Source of the DNA: an uncultured Acetatifactor sp.
GTDB lineage: Bacteria > Bacillota > Clostridia > Lachnospirales > Lachnospiraceae
DNA length: 64,000 nucleotides
NCBI GenBank assembly: GCA_910586485.1
Contig: CAJUIA010000012.1
Coordinates: 1-64,000 of the forward strand
Direction: 5' to 3'
A program made the position numbers and the translations under genes. How positions within the stretch are numbered: the stretch's first letter is position 1; each line of letters begins with the position of its first letter. Of this stretch, positions 6,320 through 14,495 are shown piece after piece. The notes beneath the pieces were generated by a model. The model had not been told where the DNA came from, did no database searches, and saw only the letters and a program-made list of their open reading frames with translations.

Positions 6320-7507
6320 CTATTGTAAGGCACCGGATTTATACTTCGATACGATTGCCTGAATCCGCTCGTTGGGATTAAGCAGATCACTGATGGAAGA
6401 ATCATGGTTTAAGGTATCAATGATATAGGCTATGTATTTACTCATATCACAGCTGACATACCATTCCCTCTGCAGCAGTTCGGGAGTCTGGTAGATCAGG
6501 TTTGTGGTAAGCACCTTGTCGATGACGCCGTCTGTGTAAGCCTTGTCAAATTTTTCCAGCCCCCCGGTAAACAAGCCAAAGGTGGCAAAGACGAAGATTC
6601 GTTTTGCCTTTCTTGCTTTCAGGGCGGCGGCTACCTCCAAAACGCTTTCTCCGGAAGAAATCATGTCGTCAATGATGATCATATCCTTGTCTTCCACGCT
6701 GGTGCCCAGAAACTCATGAGCCACAATGGGATTACGGCCGTTTACTATCTGCGTGTAATCACGTCGCTTGTAAAACATACCCATATCCAGCTCCAGCACG
6801 TTGGCAATATAGATGGCGCGGCCCATACCGCCTTCATCGGGGCTGATCACCATCATATGATCGGAATCCAGCGTCAGATCCGTTACATTGCGCAGCAAGC
6901 CCTTAATAAACTGATATGCAGGCTGTACCGTCTCAAAACCATGAAGAGGAATTGCGTTTTGAACGCGGGGATCATGAGCATCAAAGGTGATGATGTTGTC
7001 AACACCCATTTGAACCAGCTCCTGAAGTGCCAGAGCGCAGTCCAGGGATTCCCTTGCAGTCCTTTTGTGCTGTCTGCTTTCGTAAAGAAAAGGCATGATA
7101 ACCGTAATGCGCCGGGCTTTGCCGCCTACGGCTGCAATGATTCTTTTAAGATCCTGATAATGATCGTCCGGAGACATATGGTTTTCATGGCCGCACAGAG
7201 AATAGGTCAGGGAATAGTTACATACATCCACCAAAAGGTAAATGTCATCTCCGCGGACGGACTCCAGAATCATTCCCTTTGCCTCGCCCGATCCGAAGCG
7301 CGGTACTCTGGCATCTAAAAGATAAGAATTCCGCTGATAACCGGCAAAAGCCAGAGATTCTTTATGCTCGCTCTCTCGCTCTGCCCGCCATTTTACCAGG
7401 TATTGATCCACCTTTTCACCCAGGGGCCGGCATCCCTCCAGTGCAATGATTCCCAAAGAACCTACAGGGATTGTTTCCAGATTTCTTTTTTCTTCGCGGT
7501 TGCCCAT
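6320..7507 (-). CDS. prs: Ribose-phosphate pyrophosphokinase, long divergent form
   Basis: This enzyme makes PRPP from ribose 5-phosphate and ATP for nucleotide and amino-acid synthesis in the cytoplasm. The 395-residue product has the PRPP-binding loop (IIIDDMISSGES, near residue 282), a catalytic-loop basic motif (YKRRDYTQ) and a FDAHDPRVQ segment matching the DxH region of the family. It is longer than the usual 310-320 residues, with an N-terminal extension and insertions, as in the variant common in Lachnospiraceae; residues around the loops deviate from classical Prs. AAAGG lies 7 bases before the ATG. It follows dnaD-dnaI by 36 bases and is probably co-transcribed. The integrative element ends just beyond its 3' end. 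Confidence 0.85.
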   Translation of the reverse strand: MGNREEKRNLETIPVGSLGIIALEGCRPLGEKVDQYLVKWRAERESEHKESLAFAGYQRNSYLLDARVPRFGSGEAKGMILESVRGDDIYLLVDVCNYSLTYSLCGHENHMSPDDHYQDLKRIIAAVGGKARRITVIMPFLYESRQHKRTARESLDCALALQELVQMGVDNIITFDAHDPRVQNAIPLHGFETVQPAYQFIKGLLRNVTDLTLDSDHMMVISPDEGGMGRAIYIANVLELDMGMFYKRRDYTQIVNGRNPIVAHEFLGTSVEDKDMIIIDDMISSGESVLEVAAALKARKAKRIFVFATFGLFTGGLEKFDKAYTDGVIDKVLTTNLIYQTPELLQREWYVSCDMSKYIAYIIDTLNHDSSISDLLNPNERIQAIVSKYKSGALQ

Positions 7508-7543
7508 GAATATACCTTTGCCTTTCCTTAGAAACTGTGTTCC

Positions 7544-8542
7544 TTAGCTTGCTGTTGTGGATGAGTTTTGTATTCTTTTCTTGATGATGCGAATATCCGG
7601 ACCGGTCAGCCGGCAAAGGGCAAAAGAGCCGGTGAGTCGGGAAAAGATGCGGTCCGAATAACGGTCGCGGATTTCCTCCAGCTTCAGGTTGGTCGAAATA
7701 ATCATTGATTTTTTCCGCAGGGAGCGCTCGTTCAGACAGGAGAACAGCTGTGAGGCGGCGAAGGAATTGGTGATCTCCGTGCCCAGGTCGTCTATAATTA
7801 ATAAATCACAGCTGTAAATGTCCTCGCAAAGCTCCTGAAGCGCCGCTTTTTCTTTGTAATCGAAGGAATATCGCGCAAGCAGGTCAAAAAAACCGGAAGC
7901 GCCGAAATAAATGACCGAATATCCTGCATCCATCAGTTCCCTGGCGATACATCCGGATAAAAAGCTTTTACCAGTACCTACTGTACCATAAAAAAGGATA
8001 TTGGAAAAGTCCTTCTTAAAGTTTTTTACAAATTCATGGCAAAGGTTTACGGCAGACTCAAAATGCTGCAGATCCTGACCCTGATAGTACTCTGTGGAAA
8101 GGGTGGAAAAATTTTCTCTTGCCACCATATCCTGAATATGGGATTGGGAATACAAGACGGAAATCTCGCGCCTTCGAAAGCAGGTGCATTTCTGCTTCCG
8201 GCTGTCACTGGTGGTGACATATCCGGTGTCCCGGCAAAGAGGGCAGTTATAGATGGGCTCAAGATAATCCTCCGGGAAGCCGGCAGCCTCCAGAAGCTGC
8301 TTTTGCCGCTGCCTGATTTTGTCGAGAGACCTGCGCAGACGCTCACGGGCCTCCAGCTCGCCCTCCAGCACGGCCCTGGCGGCCGAAACGGACTCGGTGC
8401 TTACGGAATCCTCCAGCTCACGATATTCGGGTACAGCCTGAAAGACCTGTTGTTTCCGGGTCTCCAGGGTAAATCGGTTATTGTCTCTGATCCGGTCGTA
8501 ATCGCCGAGGATGGACTGATACTGAGAGTTGGTTAGTGCCAC
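7544..8542 (-). CDS. dnaI: DnaI/DnaC-type primosomal helicase loader
   Basis: The 332-residue product is an AAA+ ATPase that loads the replicative helicase DnaC/DnaB onto DNA at origins and restart sites. It has an N-terminal zinc-binding segment (CPLCRDTGYV near residue 99 and KCTCF near 118), Walker A (GTVGTGKS, about residue 188), Walker B (LLIIDDLGTE, about 250) and a sensor motif (MIISTNL). The start is a GTG preceded by AAGGAG at 7 bases. It sits directly downstream of dnaD with a 16-base gap, the classical pair of Gram-positive primosome genes, and prs follows. The product is therefore the chromosomal loader, unlike the truncated element-borne copy at 5-361. Confidence 0.9.
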   Translation of the reverse strand: MALTNSQYQSILGDYDRIRDNNRFTLETRKQQVFQAVPEYRELEDSVSTESVSAARAVLEGELEARERLRRSLDKIRQRQKQLLEAAGFPEDYLEPIYNCPLCRDTGYVTTSDSRKQKCTCFRRREISVLYSQSHIQDMVARENFSTLSTEYYQGQDLQHFESAVNLCHEFVKNFKKDFSNILFYGTVGTGKSFLSGCIARELMDAGYSVIYFGASGFFDLLARYSFDYKEKAALQELCEDIYSCDLLIIDDLGTEITNSFAASQLFSCLNERSLRKKSMIISTNLKLEEIRDRYSDRIFSRLTGSFALCRLTGPDIRIIKKRIQNSSTTAS

Positions 8543-8558
8543 AAAATTTCTCCTTTTA

Positions 8559-9644
8559 CTAATTGCTCAGCAGTTCCTTCTCCAGCGCATCAAAATCATA
8601 GGTGTTCTGGGTGAACTGGCCGAAGCGGTTGGTGTATTGCTTGGAAGAAGCTGCAGTAACAGTGCTTTTTCGGCGCTGCTGATACAGCTCGTCTATTCTG
8701 CAAATGTCGGATTTATGATGTACGTTCTGCTCATGCCAGCTTTGAAGAATGCGCTCTGCATATTCAAAGCGGTTTTTGTCGGTGGCCATCACCGTGCGCT
8801 CACAGGCTTCAAAAATAATATCGTTGGAAAATCCGTACTCCTGGATCCAGCGCATGATATATTCGGCCTCCTTGGGGGTTGGGGCACTGTTTCTGCCCAG
8901 CTCATTCATAATGGCATAAACATTTTTGTCATAACGGGAGGACACCTTCTGGGCCTGCCTGGGGGTGGTTACATTCTGTTCCGCCCAGCTTATGGCTACC
9001 TTTTCTATGTATTTAAAATCCTTTTTTCCCCGTTCCACGCAGTATTGCAGCAGATAATCAATTAAATCATCAGAGAAATGAAGCACATCGGTAAAATAGA
9101 GGATGGTCTTCATCTCCGCAGGCGTCAGCGGCTTGCCAATATAGGATTCGGCAATGAACAGAAGCTGGGAGGTATTCTGACGATTCTTAAATTCCCGGAG
9201 CTGATCGGCGGAGTATGCCGGCTTGTCAAAGGAAACAGCGCTCTCCACAGTCTGGCTCTTTTCCGCGGCAGGCATGGCCGGCTGCGGAGAAGGCGTGGGA
9301 ATAAAGGTGGAGGAAGCCTGGGGTCGGCCTTTTTTTTCAAAGTCGGCGGCATTCAGGTCATGAACGTGAATCCCCACGAGGTTCTTGTCCTGATCAAAAT
9401 CAAGGGTCAGCAGTCCTGTTTTTTCCCAATATTTTAAAGCCCGCACCACTTCCTTTTCGGTGTGGTTGAACTTGTCCGCAATATCGGACACACTGGTAGC
9501 CAGCTGTGCATTCATCATGCGGAGCAGATAAAGATAGACCTTCAGCTGTGCATCATTGGCATCCTTCATATATTTATCAATAAAAAGATTTGATACAGCA
9601 GTAGAAGCCACATCGTTATCCTTGTAAATCATCAAACCGGCCAT
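8559..9644 (-). CDS. dnaD: DnaD-domain primosome protein
   Basis: The 361-residue product has an N-terminal winged-helix region (about residues 20-95, DIADKFNHTEKEVVRALKYW), a Ser/Pro-rich linker and two DnaD/DnaB C-terminal-type domains; the motif YIMRWIQEYGFSNDIIFEA and the earlier YIEKVAISWAEQ are characteristic of the DDBH2 fold. DnaD remodels DNA and bridges DnaA or PriA to helicase loading. I place the start at the ATG at 9644, with GGAAG 8 bases upstream. The gene begins right after a cluster of DnaA-box-like sites, which suggests control by DnaA. It is followed by dnaI and prs in one operon. Confidence 0.88.
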   Translation of the reverse strand: MAGLMIYKDNDVASTAVSNLFIDKYMKDANDAQLKVYLYLLRMMNAQLATSVSDIADKFNHTEKEVVRALKYWEKTGLLTLDFDQDKNLVGIHVHDLNAADFEKKGRPQASSTFIPTPSPQPAMPAAEKSQTVESAVSFDKPAYSADQLREFKNRQNTSQLLFIAESYIGKPLTPAEMKTILYFTDVLHFSDDLIDYLLQYCVERGKKDFKYIEKVAISWAEQNVTTPRQAQKVSSRYDKNVYAIMNELGRNSAPTPKEAEYIMRWIQEYGFSNDIIFEACERTVMATDKNRFEYAERILQSWHEQNVHHKSDICRIDELYQQRRKSTVTAASSKQYTNRFGQFTQNTYDFDALEKELLSN

Positions 9645-9774
9645 CAATAACACTTCCTTCTTCTGATTCCTGCGGTCATGCAGTAGACCAAGGATAGCAC
9701 AAGGATTTTGAAAAAGAAATAGTCAAATTTCCGAAACCTTTGTGGCTGTGAAAATCCCCGTTAAATGTGAATTT

Positions 9775-9910
9775 GGTGGATAATGTGGATAACTTTTTTG
9801 AAGGTAGGAAACAGGGGGAAAATAATAAAATTTTATACACAATCCGCTAAGACAATATCCACAGGCCGGACGTAACCTTTAAGGTGCCAGCCTGTGGATA
9901 TTGTGGACAA
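9775..9910. promoter_or_regulatory. Cluster of DnaA-box-like sites upstream of dnaD
   Basis: Six 9-mers close to TTATNCACA (either strand) fall in 136 bases: GGTGGATAA (9775-9783), TGTGGATAA (9784-9792), TTATACACA (9833-9841), ATATCCACA (9855-9863), TGTGGATAT (9893-9901) and TGTGGACAA (9902-9910). Two match the consensus exactly. They lie between the stop of murC and the start of dnaD, where the dnaD promoter should be. DnaA binding here would tie primosome gene expression to replication status. The boxes are seen directly; binding is inferred. Confidence 0.65.
9853..9903 (-). terminator. Perfect 14-base inverted repeat after murC
   Basis: CAATATCCACAGGC (9853-9866) and GCCTGTGGATATTG (9890-9903) are perfect inverted repeats around a 23-base loop that contains a smaller palindrome (ACCTTTAAGGT). 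It could act as the murC terminator, but no T-run follows, and each arm carries a DnaA-like box, so a paired protein-binding site is equally likely. Confidence 0.4.
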
Positions 9911-11293
9911 TTAAGAGCCGAGGAGGCTTTCGCCGATTTTCAGAACGTCACCGGCGCCCATAGTTATCAACAAATCACCGTTTATGCAATTTTCCAGCAG
10001 AAAATTTTCGATCTCGTCAAAGGACGGGAAATAGTAGCAGTCGTGTCCCAGGGCCTTGATCTCATCTCGGAGGTTTTCCGAGCTGATCCCTAGGCTGTCG
10101 GTTTCCCTGGCGGCAAAAATATCTGCAAGAACAACCTGATCCGCCAGAGAAAGGGCCCTGGCAAAATCCTTTAACAGGGTCTTTGTTCTGGAGTAGGTAT
10201 GGGGTTGGAAAACGCACCACAGGGTCTTGTGGGGATATTTTTTTGCCGCGGACAAGGTTGCAGTAATTTCCGTAGGATGATGTGCATAATCATCTATTAT
10301 AGTGACTCCGCCCACCGAGCCCTTGTATTCAAAGCGTCTTGCCGTTCCCGAAAAGCCGGCCAGGGACTCCGCCGTCTTTGACCTTTCAACGGAAAGGCAG
10401 TCAGCCAGGGCGATAGAGGCAATGGCGTTGCTCACATTGTGAAGGCCGGGAACCTGCAGGTGAAAGGTCTGTACACCGGTGTCCGGGCCGTGCAGCACAA
10501 AGGAAGGCAGTCCCGTCTCATCAAAGGAGACTTGCTCCGGATAATAATCCGCAGGTGTATTTCCCATGGAATAGGTAATTACCCTGCAGGGCAGCCCCTT
10601 TGAAATCTCATCAAAATCGGGAATGTCAGCGTTTATAATCAGACAGCCCTCCGGAGAAATCAGCTCCGCAAACTGTCGGAAGGATCTGCGAATATGTGCA
10701 AGATCCTTAAAAAAGTCCAGGTGATCCTCTTCTATATTAAGAATCACACCGATTGTGGGCGAAAGACTTAAAAAGCTGTTGGTATACTCACAGGCCTCCG
10801 CCACAAAATAGTTACTGCCGCCGATGCGGATATTGCCGCCGACAGACTTTAACATACCGCCGATGGACAAGGTGGGATCGGTTCCTGCGCGGAGCAGAAT
10901 TTCACTGATCATGGAGGTGGTAGTGGTCTTTCCGTGGGTCCCGCTGACGGCCACGGAAACTTTGTAGTTTTTCATCAGCTGTCCTAAGAGCTCAGCCCTG
11001 GAAAGCCAGGGAATTCCCCTTTCACGGATGGTCTGAAATTCCAGGTTGCTGTCTTTCACGGCGCTGGTCAGTACGGCGCAGTCTATATCTGAAGTAATGT
11101 GCGAGGCGCTTTCGCCATAATGAACGGTGATTCCTTTAGCTTCCAGGGACCGGGTCAGATCCGAGGAATTCCGGTCGGAGCCGGATACGGTAAAGCCTTC
11201 CCGAAAGAGAAGCTCTGCAAGGCCGCTCATGCTGATGCCGCCAATGCCGACGAAATAAACGTGGCAGGGGGCTTTAAAGTTGATTTCATACAT
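9911..11293 (-). CDS. murC: UDP-N-acetylmuramate--L-alanine ligase
   Basis: MurC adds L-alanine to UDP-MurNAc, the first amino acid of the peptidoglycan stem peptide, in the cytoplasm. The 460-residue product has the N-terminal Rossmann segment (VYFVGIGGISMSGLAELL), the Mur-ligase ATP loop (SGTHGKTTTTSM, about residue 114), the central EACEYTNSFL and DHLDFF motifs and the C-terminal DDYAHHPTEI motif. Length is typical. The start at 11293 has GGAAG 8 bases upstream; a farther in-frame ATG at 11311 is less likely. It has its own promoter and faces away from glgC. Downstream it is separated from dnaD by the DnaA-box region. Confidence 0.95.
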   Translation of the reverse strand: MYEINFKAPCHVYFVGIGGISMSGLAELLFREGFTVSGSDRNSSDLTRSLEAKGITVHYGESASHITSDIDCAVLTSAVKDSNLEFQTIRERGIPWLSRAELLGQLMKNYKVSVAVSGTHGKTTTTSMISEILLRAGTDPTLSIGGMLKSVGGNIRIGGSNYFVAEACEYTNSFLSLSPTIGVILNIEEDHLDFFKDLAHIRRSFRQFAELISPEGCLIINADIPDFDEISKGLPCRVITYSMGNTPADYYPEQVSFDETGLPSFVLHGPDTGVQTFHLQVPGLHNVSNAIASIALADCLSVERSKTAESLAGFSGTARRFEYKGSVGGVTIIDDYAHHPTEITATLSAAKKYPHKTLWCVFQPHTYSRTKTLLKDFARALSLADQVVLADIFAARETDSLGISSENLRDEIKALGHDCYYFPSFDEIENFLLENCINGDLLITMGAGDVLKIGESLLGS

Positions 11294-11325
11294 AGGGTAC
11301 ACTTCCTTCATATTTAATACATTAT

Positions 11326-11354
11326 ATTATAAACATACCGGGCGCAAAAAACAA
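11326..11354 (-). promoter_or_regulatory. murC promoter
   Basis: On the minus strand TTGTTT (11354-11349) and TATAAT (11331-11326) are 17 bases apart, about 30 bases upstream of the murC start. Confidence 0.5.
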
Positions 11355-11428
11355 ACAGAAATTAATTAAAAAATATGTGAGTTTTTAACAGAAAAAATAA
11401 AGAAAGCGAATATTTTTTGGCGGAAATA

Positions 11429-11457
11429 TTCACTTTCCATTTCGGGTATGTTATAAT
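11429..11457 (+). promoter_or_regulatory. glgC promoter
   Basis: TTCACT (11429-11434) and TATAAT (11452-11457) are 17 bases apart, with an extended -10 TG (TGT before TATAAT). The leader to glgC is about 88 bases. Confidence 0.6.
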
Positions 11458-11500
11458 GAAGAAAACATAGTAGTTCAAAAGTCCTAGTTGGCGAAAATAC

Positions 11501-11535
11501 GGCCTTATACTGCGGAGTATAGTCCGCAGAGGGCC
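11501..11535 (+). promoter_or_regulatory. Hairpin in the glgC leader
   Basis: CTGCGGA (11510-11516) pairs with TCCGCAG (11523-11529) and outer GGCC arms (11501-11504, 11532-11535) extend the stem. No T-run follows, so it is more likely an mRNA-stability or regulator-binding structure than a terminator. Confidence 0.4.
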
Positions 11536-11551
11536 AGACAGGGGTGATGAC

Positions 11552-12823
11552 ATGATAAAAAAAGAGATGATTGCCATGCTGTTGGCTGGCGGGCAGGGCA
11601 GCCGGCTGGGGGTGCTGACCTCCAAGGTAGCAAAGCCGGCTGTTGCATTCGGGGGGAAGTACCGTATTATTGACTTTCCCTTATCCAACTGTATCAATTC
11701 GGGGATTGATACGGTGGGCGTTTTAACACAGTATCGGCCGTTGAAGCTGAACACACACATCGGAATCGGCATTCCCTGGGATCTGGACCGGAATATCGGC
11801 GGTGTTACGGTGCTGCCACCCTATGAGAAGAGTACCAACAGCGAATGGTACACCGGTACGGCAAATGCCATCTACCAGAATATGGAATATATGGAAAGCT
11901 ATAATCCGGATTATGTGCTGATCCTTTCCGGGGATCATATTTATAAGATGGATTACGAGGTTATGCTGGATTTTCACAAGGCCAATAACGCGGAGGTTAC
12001 CATCGCCGTAATGCCGGTGCCTATGGAAGAGGCAAGCCGATTCGGAATCATGATAACCGATGCAAACAAGCGGATTACCGAATTTGAGGAAAAGCCTGCG
12101 CATCCCAGAAGCAATCTGGCGAGTATGGGAATCTATATTTTCAACTGGAAAACCCTGAAGGAGGCGCTGTTGGCAAGAGCGGAGCAGCCGGCGCTGGATT
12201 TCGGAAAGCATATCATTCCCTACTGCCACGAGAAGGGCTGTCCCTTGTATGCCTATGAATATACGGGGTACTGGAAGGACGTGGGTACGCTGCATTCCTA
12301 CTGGCAGGCGAACATGGAGCTGATTGATATTGTGCCGGAATTTAATCTCTATGAGGAGTACTGGAAGATATATACCAAGAGCGAGGCACTGCCGCCTCAA
12401 TATCTGTCATCGGAGAGCGTTGCCGAGCGGAGCATAATCGGAGAAGGCTCAAATATTTACGGGCAGGTATACAGCTCCGTGATTGGCTGCGGCGTTACCA
12501 TCGGTAAAGGAACGGTAGTCCGGGATTCCATCATCATGAATCAGACCAGGATCGGCGACGGGTGCCAGATCAATAAAGCCATTGTAGCCGAGGAAGTACG
12601 TATCGGGAATAACGTAAAGCTTGGTGTGGGTGATGAGGCGGAGAACGATACGGCGCCTCACATTTATAACAGCGGTCTTGTAACCGTGGGAGAAAGAAGT
12701 GTGATCCCTGATGGTATCGCTGTCGGAAAGAACTCTGTGGTTTATGGTGTGACAACAACCACCGATTATGAAAATTATTATATGGCAAGCGGGAAAACAC
12801 TGATTAAGGAAGATGAGGCGTGA
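11552..12823 (+). CDS. glgC: Glucose-1-phosphate adenylyltransferase, catalytic subunit
   Basis: GlgC makes ADP-glucose from glucose 1-phosphate and ATP, the committing step of bacterial glycogen synthesis. The 423-residue product has the N-terminal nucleotidyltransferase signature (AMLLAGGQGSRLGVLT), WYTGTANAIYQN, the LSGDHIYKMDY catalytic Asp region, EFEEKPAHP and GYWKDVGT, then a C-terminal left-handed beta-helix of hexapeptide repeats. Length is typical. A GGGGTGAT ribosome site precedes the ATG. It is followed 81 bases later by glgD, with which it forms the heteromeric enzyme in Gram-positive bacteria, and spoVG follows, linking glycogen storage to the sporulation programme. Confidence 0.95.
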   Translation: MIKKEMIAMLLAGGQGSRLGVLTSKVAKPAVAFGGKYRIIDFPLSNCINSGIDTVGVLTQYRPLKLNTHIGIGIPWDLDRNIGGVTVLPPYEKSTNSEWYTGTANAIYQNMEYMESYNPDYVLILSGDHIYKMDYEVMLDFHKANNAEVTIAVMPVPMEEASRFGIMITDANKRITEFEEKPAHPRSNLASMGIYIFNWKTLKEALLARAEQPALDFGKHIIPYCHEKGCPLYAYEYTGYWKDVGTLHSYWQANMELIDIVPEFNLYEEYWKIYTKSEALPPQYLSSESVAERSIIGEGSNIYGQVYSSVIGCGVTIGKGTVVRDSIIMNQTRIGDGCQINKAIVAEEVRIGNNVKLGVGDEAENDTAPHIYNSGLVTVGERSVIPDGIAVGKNSVVYGVTTTTDYENYYMASGKTLIKEDEA

Positions 12824-12904
12824 AGAGGATCCGGAAGCCAGGCGGTTTAAAGATCATCTTCCGGCAGAGAAAAAGGCCGTTTGCGCGGCGGAATGGAGGA
12901 AGCA

Positions 12905-14026
12905 GTGAGAGCGATCGGAATTGTTTTAGCAGGTGGCAATAACCACAGAATGCGTGAGCTGTCTCAGAAGCGTGCCATCTGCGCCATGCCTGTTGCGGGC
13001 AGCTATCGCAGTATTGATTTTACTTTGAGTAATATGTCCAACTCCCACGTACAAAAGGTGGCTGTATTGACTCAATATAATGCCAGAAGCCTGAACGAGC
13101 ATTTAAGCTCTTCCAAGTGGTGGGATTTCGGACGTAAGCAGGGGGGCCTGTATGTTCTGACTCCCACGGTTACGGCGGACAACAGTAACTGGTACAGAGG
13201 AACCGCAGATGCGATTTACCAGAATCTGAGCTTTTTAAGAAACAGTCATGAGCCCTATGTGGTAGTTGCATCCGGGGATTGTGTCTACAAGATGGATTTC
13301 AACAAGCTGTTGGAATACCATATCGAAAAGAAAGCGGACATAACCATTGTCTGCCGGGAGATGGAGCCGGGCACTGACATGGAGCGCTTCGGAACCATAC
13401 GCATGAATGAGGACTATCGGGTGGAGGAATACGAAGAAAAGCCGCTTCAGGCAAAGACCAACACCATTTCCTGCGGAATTTATGTAATGCGCCGCCGCCA
13501 GCTGATTGAAATGATCGAGAAGTGCGCGGAGGAAGACCGGTACGATTTTGTCAGGGACATCTTAATCCGTTACAGGGGGGTGAAGCGAATTTACGGATAT
13601 AAGATCAGGGACTACTGGAGAAATATCGCCTCGGTGGAGGATTACTTTTATACCAATATGGACTTTTTGAAGACCGAGGTCAGAGATTACTTTTTCAACC
13701 AGTATCCTGATATATATTCAAAGGTAGATGATCTGCCGCCTGCAAAATATAACGTAGGCTCCCATGTACGGAACAGCCTGATTTCCAGCGGCTGTATCAT
13801 CAACGGAGTGGTGGAGAACTCAGTTATCTTTAAAAACAGCTTTATCGGCAATAACTGTGTGATCAAAAATTCCGTCATATTAAATAATGTGTATATCGGC
13901 GATAACACTTATATCGAAAACTGTATTGTGGAGAGCCGCGGCACGATCAGGACCAATTCCCGGTTTGTGGGAGAAAACGGAAAGATCAGGATCGTAGTGG
14001 AAAAGAACGAAAGATATACTATGTAA
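12905..14026 (+). CDS. glgD: Glucose-1-phosphate adenylyltransferase, regulatory subunit
   Basis: GlgD is the weakly active or regulatory partner of GlgC. The 373-residue product keeps the nucleotidyltransferase fold (IGIVLAGGNNHRMRELSQKR, WYRGTADAIYQNLSFL, ASGDCVYKMDF, EYEEKPLQ) but is shorter than GlgC and ends in a reduced beta-helix (NNCVIKNSVILNNVYIGDN). I chose the GTG at 12905, since GGAGG lies 5 bases before it and family members begin at MRAIGIVLAGG; upstream ATG 12893 and TTG 12881 are alternatives. It lies in the glgC operon. In this family the partner stimulates GlgC, and the substitutions around the catalytic loop fit that. Confidence 0.92.
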   Translation: MRAIGIVLAGGNNHRMRELSQKRAICAMPVAGSYRSIDFTLSNMSNSHVQKVAVLTQYNARSLNEHLSSSKWWDFGRKQGGLYVLTPTVTADNSNWYRGTADAIYQNLSFLRNSHEPYVVVASGDCVYKMDFNKLLEYHIEKKADITIVCREMEPGTDMERFGTIRMNEDYRVEEYEEKPLQAKTNTISCGIYVMRRRQLIEMIEKCAEEDRYDFVRDILIRYRGVKRIYGYKIRDYWRNIASVEDYFYTNMDFLKTEVRDYFFNQYPDIYSKVDDLPPAKYNVGSHVRNSLISSGCIINGVVENSVIFKNSFIGNNCVIKNSVILNNVYIGDNTYIENCIVESRGTIRTNSRFVGENGKIRIVVEKNERYTM

Positions 14027-14061
14027 CATGTAGTGTTTTACAGGCTAAGGGAGGTGTACAT

Positions 14062-14343
14062 ATGCAGATTACGGACGTTCGCATCAGAAAGGTTGCGAAG
14101 GAAGGAAAAATGAAAGCTATTGTATCCATCACCCTGGACAACGAGTTTGTGGTACATGACATCAAGGTTATAGAGGGTGATAAGGGTCTGTTCATTGCCA
14201 TGCCAAGTAAAAAGGCGGCTGACGGGGAGTACAGGGATATTGCACATCCCATCAATTCGGCTACCAGAGATCATATCCAGAGGACAATCCTGGAGCATTA
14301 CGAGCGGGCAATGTTGGAGGCGGAGGAAGACAGACCGTATTAA
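14062..14343 (+). CDS. spoVG: SpoVG family RNA-binding regulator
   Basis: The 93-residue product starts MQITDVRIRKV and contains the highly conserved LDNEFVVHDIKVIEGDKGLF and AMPSKKAADGEYRDIAHPIN blocks, diagnostic of SpoVG. It is a small nucleic-acid-binding regulator that in Firmicutes affects septation at sporulation and expression of surface and virulence genes. GGGAGG lies 7 bases before the ATG. It follows glgD by 35 bases and is followed by a strong terminator, so it is probably the last gene of a glgCD-spoVG transcript. Length and motifs leave little doubt. Confidence 0.97.
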   Translation: MQITDVRIRKVAKEGKMKAIVSITLDNEFVVHDIKVIEGDKGLFIAMPSKKAADGEYRDIAHPINSATRDHIQRTILEHYERAMLEAEEDRPY

Positions 14344-14378
14344 CGGCACTTTAAGAAGGATACGCCGGTGAGTTTCCA

Positions 14379-14415
14379 GACTGCCGCGGCCGGAAAGCAG
14401 CGGCAGTCGATTTTT
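14379..14415 (+). terminator. Intrinsic terminator after spoVG
   Basis: GACTGCCGC and GCGGCAGTC form a perfect 9-base stem with a 12-base loop, followed by GATTTTT. Confidence 0.8.
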
Positions 14416-14495
14416 GAAATCAGATTTACGAAAAAAGAAGTAATAATAATCAACAGCAAGTGATAACTGGAAAAAAGTGGTTTGGAGGAACCGTC

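Noticed and set aside
6286..6320. tRNA 3' end as integration target next to the integrase
   Set aside because: CTCGAACTGACGG looked slightly tRNA-like, but no T-arm or acceptor stem can be formed.
9775..9910. Chromosomal origin of replication
   Set aside because: DnaA boxes cluster here, but there is no dnaA-dnaN, no clear AT-rich unwinding region with DnaA trios, and genes run through in one direction; a regulatory cluster is more likely.
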